From Oscillospiraceae bacterium (lineage in GTDB: Bacteria > Bacillota > Clostridia > Oscillospirales > Ruminococcaceae), in the NCBI GenBank assembly GCA_017512745.1, contig JAFWEV010000060.1, positions 1 to 64,000 of the forward strand: a DNA stretch of 64,000 nucleotides, read 5' to 3'. The notes below the pieces were generated by a model that was given only the letters and a program-made list of their open reading frames with translations, made no database searches and was not told the origin of the DNA. This document shows positions 58,471-64,000 of the stretch, in pieces (positions within the stretch are counted from its first letter, which is position 1; every line of letters begins with the position of its first letter). The position numbers and the translations under genes were made by a program.

Positions 58471-61209
58471 TCATTTCCCCCGTCTGCCGAACAGTCTTTC
58501 GAAGAGACCGGGGCGCTGTGTTTCGGACTGTTCCGGCTCCGGAACGTCCTCCGGCGCTTCTCCGCTCTTTTCTCCGGAGATTGCTGCTTTGACGGGTTTC
58601 GCATCATCGCGCAGGGGTTCTCCGCCTGTCTCTTCACTGAGCGCTTTGCCGCCCGTTTCCGCGCGGCTGTCCGCATTGTCTGCAGTCGCAGGGCGTATAC
58701 CTTCAGCGCTGCTGCTTACCATGATATCCTGCTCCCTGCAGTACTTCCATGCAGCGGAACCGGGCCGGCTGATCACCATAAGGTAAGAACAGTTTTTAAA
58801 CGCATCAAATCCTATATTCTTAACACTGTCCGGGATCTCGATCGCTTCCAGGGCCGTGCACCCTTCGAAAGCTCTGGGTCCTATCTCATTCACGCTCTGC
58901 GGGATGCTTACTGAAACAAGCGCGCGACAGAAGCAGAATGCCCCGAGTTCTATCTCCTTCACTCCGTCCTGAATCTCGACCGATTCAAGGTTCTTGCAGG
59001 AGTTGAAAGACATCATTCCGATCTTCTTTATGTGGTTCGGAACAGTGACCGATCTAAAGCTGTCACAGCCTGCGAACACATAGTCGTCGATCCTCTCAAT
59101 ACTTTCGGGGATCACAAGCGAAGGTAGTTTTTTGCAGCCGGAAAATGCTCTGGTTCTGATCTCCGTGACGCTGTCCGGGACATAAGCAGTTTCAAGGCTG
59201 CTGCAGTCTTCGAACGTCCATTTTTCTATAACGGCGACACGGTCCGGGATGACGACAGATGTGAGCGCAGCGCATCCCTTGAACGCGCTCTCTCCTATTT
59301 CAGTGACGCTGTCCGGTATAGTGACATCAGTGAGCTCAGAGCAACCCTCGAACGCCCCTTTCCCGATCTTCTTCACACTGTCCGGGATCCTGAGCGTTTT
59401 AAGGCGGACGCATTTTCTGAAGGCGTTTTCCGCAATCCCGATCACGGGCATACCGCTGTATTCACTCTCTATCCACGGACTCGGATTCATGCCGTTGTAT
59501 TTTGTGATAACAATGCCCTCGTCCGTTTTTTCATACTCGAATCCCGGCAGGATCGCACTGTTTCTGCATCCTCTCTTCTGTAGATGCCTGGCGAGTTTTG
59601 TGTTCATGTCCGGATCGATGCCGAATGCGTAATTCAGCCACTGCATCAGATGAAGATCAAGCAGTTCTTCCGGAAGATCACTATCCTCGAGAACTTCCAT
59701 CTGGCAGACAGCGATATCCTTTCCCGCCCGGAATTCATCGATAAGTATATTTCTGAGGTGTTTATCGGCCAGGAAAGCTTTGCTCAGAAAGACGACCAAA
59801 CAGGCGCTGTTTATGAGTTTATCGCCATACTCCCCGTTTTCCGCCGCGTTGTACATCCTGCAGCCGCCGTTTGCGGCTTCGACAATGATCGCCTTCGCAG
59901 CCGCCGAATCCTTTTCTTCGTACAGGCAGTAAGCGAAACCGTCTCCGTCCGCTTCTCCTCTTTCCGCCGGGCTCACGGCGACGGAAATGCCCTTCGCCAC
60001 ACGCTTTTCGCCCTTGGTGAGGCCGTTGACTTTCTCGAGCGCTGTTTCGATCTCCGAAGGTGAAACGCTTGCCTGTACCGCCCTGTCATCTATCTCATAG
60101 TCGGTCCCGTCATCGACGATGCACTTTATTATGGGTCTGCCGGCGTCCAGCGCCCACGGGATCTCATTATTCCGGATATACGGGCTGTCCAGCGAGTTCT
60201 TCGTGACATAGAGCAGGAATGCCGCGCAGTTCCTTATGTGAATATCGAGCGTCTCATCGTATCTGTCACCGATCGTAAGGCCTTCGTCGTACCAGATCTT
60301 CCACCCGGATTCATACAGTGGTTTTATGCTGTTTAAAACCATATCCCTGTCTTTGTGGGAATAGCTTATAAATATATACGGGGCTTCCTCATCTGCGAGG
60401 AAAGGAGATGCGAGCCGTTCAATATCCTGCGGAAGAAGGCCGTGGAAAGCCTCGTACTGATAGTCGAAAATGTACGTAAGATTCTGCTCATCGCAGAAAC
60501 TGTGGGCATATGAGCCCTCGCCGCAGACGATCGTTATACGGCATTCCGAGAATGTCCCGGGAGCCATTCTCTGCACGCTGTTTGGAATCACTACCGAACT
60601 GAGGCTCACACAGTTGCTGAACGCAAAATTCCCGATCGCCGTCACACTGTCCGGGATGGTGACCGAGGATAGACAGGTGCACCCGTTGAATGCCATGTCG
60701 GCGATTCCCTCCACACCGTCCGGAATGTCTATGGAAGTAAGACTTGTGCAGTGTTCAAACGCCCATCTCCCGATCAGAAGCACGCCCTTCCGAATCGTGG
60801 CGGAGGACAGTGCGGAGCAATTGCTGAATGTGTTCCATCCGATAGCCCTGACTCCGGACGGGATCGTCACCGAGGTGAGGCTCTTACACCGGTCGAATGC
60901 GTAAGCCCCTATATTGCTCACGCTGTCCGGAATGCTGACGGAAGAGAGTTTTTCGCAGCCCTGAAACGCCTTTTCTCCGATGATCATCAAACGCTTCGGC
61001 ATCCTGACCTCAGTCAGGTTCGGGCACTCCGAAAAGGACAGCTTTCCTATCGTGATAACGCTGTCAGGCAGCTCTACCGATACCGCAGTCTTGCATCCGA
61101 AAAAAGCCCACTCCGCGATGGTGGTAACACCGTCCGGGACAACAACTTCTGCACCCGTCCCGGTGTATTTCTTCAATATTCCGTTCTCTATCTGAAATTG
61201 ATCCTGCAT
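58471..61209 (-). CDS. LRR-TIR-TIR-LRR protein (BspA-type repeats around TIR domains)
   Basis: 912 residues, no signal peptide, so cytoplasmic. Order: BspA/LRR_5 repeats of about 23 residues (25-230; unit IPDSVxxIGxxAFxxC); a TIR domain (277-365) with FISYSHKD, KIWYDEGLTIGDRYDETL and SPYIRNNEIPWAL, whose E349 is at the position of the catalytic Glu of NADase TIRs; a second, divergent TIR-like domain (424-505; FAYCLYEEKDSAAA, LVVFLSKAFLADKHLRNILIDEF); then a second LRR_5 array (585-840); and a charged Glu/Lys tail. LRRs likely sense a ligand or a partner; the TIRs may cleave NAD or make a signal. GGGGAGGAAACA precedes the ATG. Confidence 0.85.
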   Translation of the reverse strand: MQDQFQIENGILKKYTGTGAEVVVPDGVTTIAEWAFFGCKTAVSVELPDSVITIGKLSFSECPNLTEVRMPKRLMIIGEKAFQGCEKLSSVSIPDSVSNIGAYAFDRCKSLTSVTIPSGVRAIGWNTFSNCSALSSATIRKGVLLIGRWAFEHCTSLTSIDIPDGVEGIADMAFNGCTCLSSVTIPDSVTAIGNFAFSNCVSLSSVVIPNSVQRMAPGTFSECRITIVCGEGSYAHSFCDEQNLTYIFDYQYEAFHGLLPQDIERLASPFLADEEAPYIFISYSHKDRDMVLNSIKPLYESGWKIWYDEGLTIGDRYDETLDIHIRNCAAFLLYVTKNSLDSPYIRNNEIPWALDAGRPIIKCIVDDGTDYEIDDRAVQASVSPSEIETALEKVNGLTKGEKRVAKGISVAVSPAERGEADGDGFAYCLYEEKDSAAAKAIIVEAANGGCRMYNAAENGEYGDKLINSACLVVFLSKAFLADKHLRNILIDEFRAGKDIAVCQMEVLEDSDLPEELLDLHLMQWLNYAFGIDPDMNTKLARHLQKRGCRNSAILPGFEYEKTDEGIVITKYNGMNPSPWIESEYSGMPVIGIAENAFRKCVRLKTLRIPDSVKKIGKGAFEGCSELTDVTIPDSVTEIGESAFKGCAALTSVVIPDRVAVIEKWTFEDCSSLETAYVPDSVTEIRTRAFSGCKKLPSLVIPESIERIDDYVFAGCDSFRSVTVPNHIKKIGMMSFNSCKNLESVEIQDGVKEIELGAFCFCRALVSVSIPQSVNEIGPRAFEGCTALEAIEIPDSVKNIGFDAFKNCSYLMVISRPGSAAWKYCREQDIMVSSSAEGIRPATADNADSRAETGGKALSEETGGEPLRDDAKPVKAAISGEKSGEAPEDVPEPEQSETQRPGLFERLFGRRGK

Positions 61210-61419
61210 TGTTTCCTCCCCGATTTCTTCTTCTGAATAAAAATGGGATGTTTGCTACAGTACTTATAAACAGTGGATCCTCACGCAATCGATACCCTCA
61301 AGGGCACAGGCGTCGTGGGAATGCGCCGATCAGTTATAATGTATGCCCGTGAATAGTATCACATATGTTTATTTGTTTGTCACTGAGAGTCGGGTCATTG
61401 CCTTTCCTGCAGAGAAGCA

Positions 61420-61467
61420 AAAAGCCGGCTCTATCACAACCGAAGTTGCGATAGTCGCCGGTTTTTT
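61420..61467 (-). terminator. Terminator of the GH94/pectinacetylesterase-like operon
   Basis: A long stem: AAAAGCCGGC and TATCACAAC pair with GTTGCGATA and GCCGGTTTTTT with minor mismatches. The remaining part of 61210-61487 holds the leader of the LRR-TIR gene and no other gene. Confidence 0.8.
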
Positions 61468-61487
61468 CGATATGTATTTCGGTTCTG

Positions 61488-62603
61488 TTATTGGAGCAAT
61501 GCGAGACCGTGACTCTGCACATCGCCGTTCACAGCGGCATAGATCCAGTCCGCGACGCTGACGTCATCCTCCAGCTTGTCAAAAACATTGCTGGAAATGA
61601 TCGTGTGCTGCGTATTGCGGGTTTCTGCGTCTTCTGCATGATTCCATATATAGATCCCGATTTCAGGGATATTTTCCTGCAGACCTTTGACCATTTCCGC
61701 AAGATCTTTTTGGAACAGGTCATCGTTTTCTTTATCCTTTGTCATGGTGCCGGTACGGATATACGCCTGATACTGCTGCAGTGTATCATCTCTGTACGAG
61801 CAATCGAAAAGTATCTTGACGGAGTCCCCTCGCTTGTTGTGAAGAGCGGTCAGGCTGTCCAGTACGAGATTGTCTGTCGTCAGCCTGTCAGAGATTTCTG
61901 CAGGCGATTGCCAAAGGTTCACCGCCGTCTCATGCCACCCTTCATAGAGCAGCAGCGAGCTGTCTACGCAGACCGTTATATTATTTGCACTCGGGAAGCG
62001 GTCGATCACATCGTCGGCCAGAAGCGAGGTGGCAAAGCCGCCTGCGGAGAAACCCGTCACCAGCAGTGTGTCGGGCTCGCCCACATAGGGCTTGATCTGT
62101 TCCAAGAAGGAGGCGTAATTGATGTAACCGGTGTGATAAACCGTTTTGCCGTTTCCATTGTATACGCCGGTTCCCGCGTGGAAATCACCGGTCGCATAGG
62201 GGATCACGATGAAGCTCCAATCCTTGAAGGGGTTGTTCTCCCAGTCGCTGCCTATTCCGCCCTGTGCAACGAAATCCTGGGCTGCCGCTCTGGTGGCATA
62301 GAACTTTGTTCCGCCTTCCGACGTTTCCGGCGTAATGCTCACACCGCCGCCGAAGAAATATACGACGACCTTGTTCTCGGTGCCTTTTCTGAAAATTCCG
62401 TGCCATTCGCTGCCGTCTGAGGATTGGGTTCCATCAACTGCAACCTCATACCACTTTCCGATCTCCGGTTCACCTTTCAGTTTCGGAAAACTTTTCAGAA
62501 AGGTATTTTTCAGCAGTACAAACCCGCCGATCGCCAGCATAACAATGATACAGGCGAGAATGAGCAGTATTTTTTTTATTATTCCGTGTTTTTTCTTATC
62601 CAT
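61488..62603 (-). CDS. Membrane-anchored pectinacetylesterase-like alpha/beta hydrolase
   Basis: 371 residues. An N-terminal basic stretch and membrane helix (residues 9-33) anchor it outside. The hydrolase part shows VVVYFFGGGVS (oxyanion region), then VTGFSAGGFATSLLADD with the nucleophile Ser of the GxSxGG elbow, and late NTQHTI supplying the likely catalytic His. This is the plant/bacterial pectinacetylesterase (PAE/Notum) fold. It may remove acetyl groups from a polysaccharide. It starts 13 bp after the GH94-type gene with GGAG, so the two act together on plant or bacterial glycans. Confidence 0.8.
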   Translation of the reverse strand: MDKKKHGIIKKILLILACIIVMLAIGGFVLLKNTFLKSFPKLKGEPEIGKWYEVAVDGTQSSDGSEWHGIFRKGTENKVVVYFFGGGVSITPETSEGGTKFYATRAAAQDFVAQGGIGSDWENNPFKDWSFIVIPYATGDFHAGTGVYNGNGKTVYHTGYINYASFLEQIKPYVGEPDTLLVTGFSAGGFATSLLADDVIDRFPSANNITVCVDSSLLLYEGWHETAVNLWQSPAEISDRLTTDNLVLDSLTALHNKRGDSVKILFDCSYRDDTLQQYQAYIRTGTMTKDKENDDLFQKDLAEMVKGLQENIPEIGIYIWNHAEDAETRNTQHTIISSNVFDKLEDDVSVADWIYAAVNGDVQSHGLALLQ

Positions 62604-62616
62604 TTGTTCTCCGCTA

Positions 62617-63999
62617 TTATGATCCCATTGTTACCTGAATATTAGCTTCTGACCGGCCGCTCAGAATCGTTTCTGTCACAAGCAACCCGTTATCCCGGTC
62701 AATTCTCTTGCCATCGACACGTATTTCCCTGACCCCGTGCTGGACATGATCGGGATTTTCGATCCGGATCGTCAGTTTGCAGCCCCGGTAGGTCCGTTCC
62801 ACTGCAAAGCCGTCCCACGCAGCGGGTATCGCCGGGTCGATCAGCAATCCCTTGAGAGTAGGCCGAATGCCCAGCAGATACTGGGTCGCCACCACATCCA
62901 TCCAGGCCGCTGTGCCGGTAACCTGGCTGACACAGCCCCAACCGAACTTTTCATTATCCTTGCCAAGCATGGTGGAGCAGTATGCGTAAGCCTCAGCGTG
63001 ATATCGTTCAACGCCGACTTTTCTGATCACTTCATTCGGCATGATCTGCTTGTAGTATTTCCAGGCCAGCTCACCATGTCCCAGCAGAGCTTCAGCCATG
63101 ATCGCCCAGCAGTTGGCCTGACAGAAAACGCCGCCGTTCTCGGAATATCCGGCAGGAAGGCCATTGACCATGGCGGATTCCTTACTGGGCCAGCCGGGGT
63201 AACCGGGAGTATTCAGCAGCAGGCCCATATCTGTGTCCAGTTCCCGGGCTGCGCTGTTCATAGCCTCGATCTGATGCTCCCTGCAGGCATCCGCAATGAC
63301 CATCCAGCTCTGGGCGTTGAGCCATATACGGGCATGTTCCTGAGCATGAGTGCCGACGGGCTTGGCTTCGTCATCCAGACCCCGCAGGAACCACTCGCCG
63401 TCCCAGGCATACTTCTCCAGCGCTTTTTCCTGCTTCGCAATGAGTTTGGCAAAGGAATCTGCAGCGGCATGATCCCCACGCATCTCGGCCATCTCTGAAA
63501 GCTGACGAAGTGCGTAGATATGCTGCTGCGAGACCATAATGCTCTCGCCCCTGCCCTTGCGGCCGAAAGGACCGAGATGGTCGTTCCAGTCGGAGAACAG
63601 GATCAGAGGCAGATTATGTTCACCCAGGTGTTTTTCGGTGAAGTCCACACCGCGCAGCAGATGCTCCCACAGCGTAGTGGTACCGGCAGGCGTGACAAGG
63701 TCTGTTCCGAGGAACGGGACCTCTTTGTCCAGGAAGCACAGATCACCGGTCTCTGCGGCGATGGCATAGGCCAGATATACCATCCAGATGTGATCGTCCG
63801 AGCGCGTAATATCCTGCGGCGGGCGTTTTTCCTCGGGCCAGGCAGTATGAATGGCGTGGCCGTCCTCCAGTTGCTGGGAAGCCAGATACCACAGCATCTC
63901 TGTCGCCCACTCCGGTTTGCGGTAAGCCTGAGCCAGCATGTCCTGAGCAGTATCCCTAAAGCCGATACCGCGCACTCCGGAGGCGTCCGAACTGATGGA
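62617..63999 (-). CDS. GH94-type glycoside phosphorylase, 5' end outside the window
   Basis: The frame is open to the window edge, so the N-terminal part is missing; an apparent GTG at 63975 is internal (GVRGIGFRDTAQDML). The visible part is the (alpha/alpha)6 barrel and C-terminal beta domain of GH94: FRDTAQDMLA, DDHIWMVYLAY, the catalytic Asp in FSDWNDHLGPFGRKG, and VTGTAAWMDVVATQYLLGI with the phosphate-binding Thr-Gly-Thr. These enzymes phosphorolyse beta-glucosides to glucose-1-phosphate. The substrate cannot be told from this part. No signal peptide is visible because the start is missing. First gene seen of an operon with the pectinacetylesterase-like gene. Confidence 0.82.
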   Translation of the reverse strand, partial: SISSDASGVRGIGFRDTAQDMLAQAYRKPEWATEMLWYLASQQLEDGHAIHTAWPEEKRPPQDITRSDDHIWMVYLAYAIAAETGDLCFLDKEVPFLGTDLVTPAGTTTLWEHLLRGVDFTEKHLGEHNLPLILFSDWNDHLGPFGRKGRGESIMVSQQHIYALRQLSEMAEMRGDHAAADSFAKLIAKQEKALEKYAWDGEWFLRGLDDEAKPVGTHAQEHARIWLNAQSWMVIADACREHQIEAMNSAARELDTDMGLLLNTPGYPGWPSKESAMVNGLPAGYSENGGVFCQANCWAIMAEALLGHGELAWKYYKQIMPNEVIRKVGVERYHAEAYAYCSTMLGKDNEKFGWGCVSQVTGTAAWMDVVATQYLLGIRPTLKGLLIDPAIPAAWDGFAVERTYRGCKLTIRIENPDHVQHGVREIRVDGKRIDRDNGLLVTETILSGRSEANIQVTMGS

Positions 64000-64000
64000 G

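Noticed and set aside
1..64000. Prophage, CRISPR-Cas, rRNA or tRNA genes
   Set aside because: No integrase, capsid, Cas or repeat-spacer pattern and no rRNA/tRNA-like segment was recognised on either strand; the phage-lysozyme-like domain at 2873 is part of a membrane-anchored host protein.

Overview
The window reads as chromosome of an anaerobic, low-to-mid GC Gram-positive bacterium of the Bacillota, most likely a gut- or rumen-type Clostridia. The evidence is the gene content: a CBS/DRTGG manganese pyrophosphatase, PlsY, a LexA/Y-family polymerase/YolD-like operon, ECF vitamin uptake, lipoproteins with Gly/Ser-rich linkers, BspA-type leucine-rich repeats and strong AGGAGG-type ribosome sites. 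No rRNA, tRNA or CRISPR array was seen. The species was not identified.

Layout. 1-0.8 kb: 3' part of an IS605-type tnpB with its terminal hairpin. 1-11.5 kb: housekeeping and transport genes (pyrophosphatase, wall-hydrolase membrane protein, TcdA, ZIP metal transporter under a palindromic operator, ECF S-component divergent from a damaged MocR-type regulator, M20 peptidase, PlsY). 11.7-18.8 kb: a complete six-gene operon for sulfoquinovose use by the transaldolase (sulfo-TAL) route. 18.8-31.8 kb: MATE exporter; a tightly overlapped oxidoreductase/U32/SDR operon; PreA-like dehydrogenase with GNAT; a PPIase-like lipoprotein with a STAS protein; MFS transporter. 31.8-34.0 kb: lexA, Y-family polymerase, YolD-like and MFS genes, all overlapping, behind a 12-bp palindrome. 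34.1-41.4 kb: an unrecognised cluster with two zinc-ribbon proteins (one of 1094 residues with many membrane segments), a lipoprotein, and a divergent regulator-like protein with duplicated HTH units.

43.3-52.7 kb is a divergent catabolic locus. One arm has a HyuA-like protein without HyuB, a long RraA-family protein and an ion-transporter-superfamily permease. The other has a KDG-type sugar kinase, an HPS/KGPDC-family enzyme, a PHI-type isomerase, a second long RraA-family protein and a KDPG-aldolase/VOC fusion. Kinase plus aldolase predicts KDG -> KDPG -> pyruvate + glyceraldehyde-3-phosphate; how the RraA, HyuA and HPS/PHI proteins feed this is not explained by a pathway I know. It is the best candidate here for an undescribed pathway.

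52.7-64 kb: a TetR remnant beside an IS200-type element, YgiQ radical SAM protein, acyl-ACP thioesterase, PHP phosphatase, an XRE-TPR regulator, a 912-residue LRR-TIR-TIR-LRR protein (possible NAD-cleaving signalling or defence protein), a pectinacetylesterase-like hydrolase and the 3' part of a GH94-type phosphorylase. All family assignments were made by eye from motifs; no database search was run.
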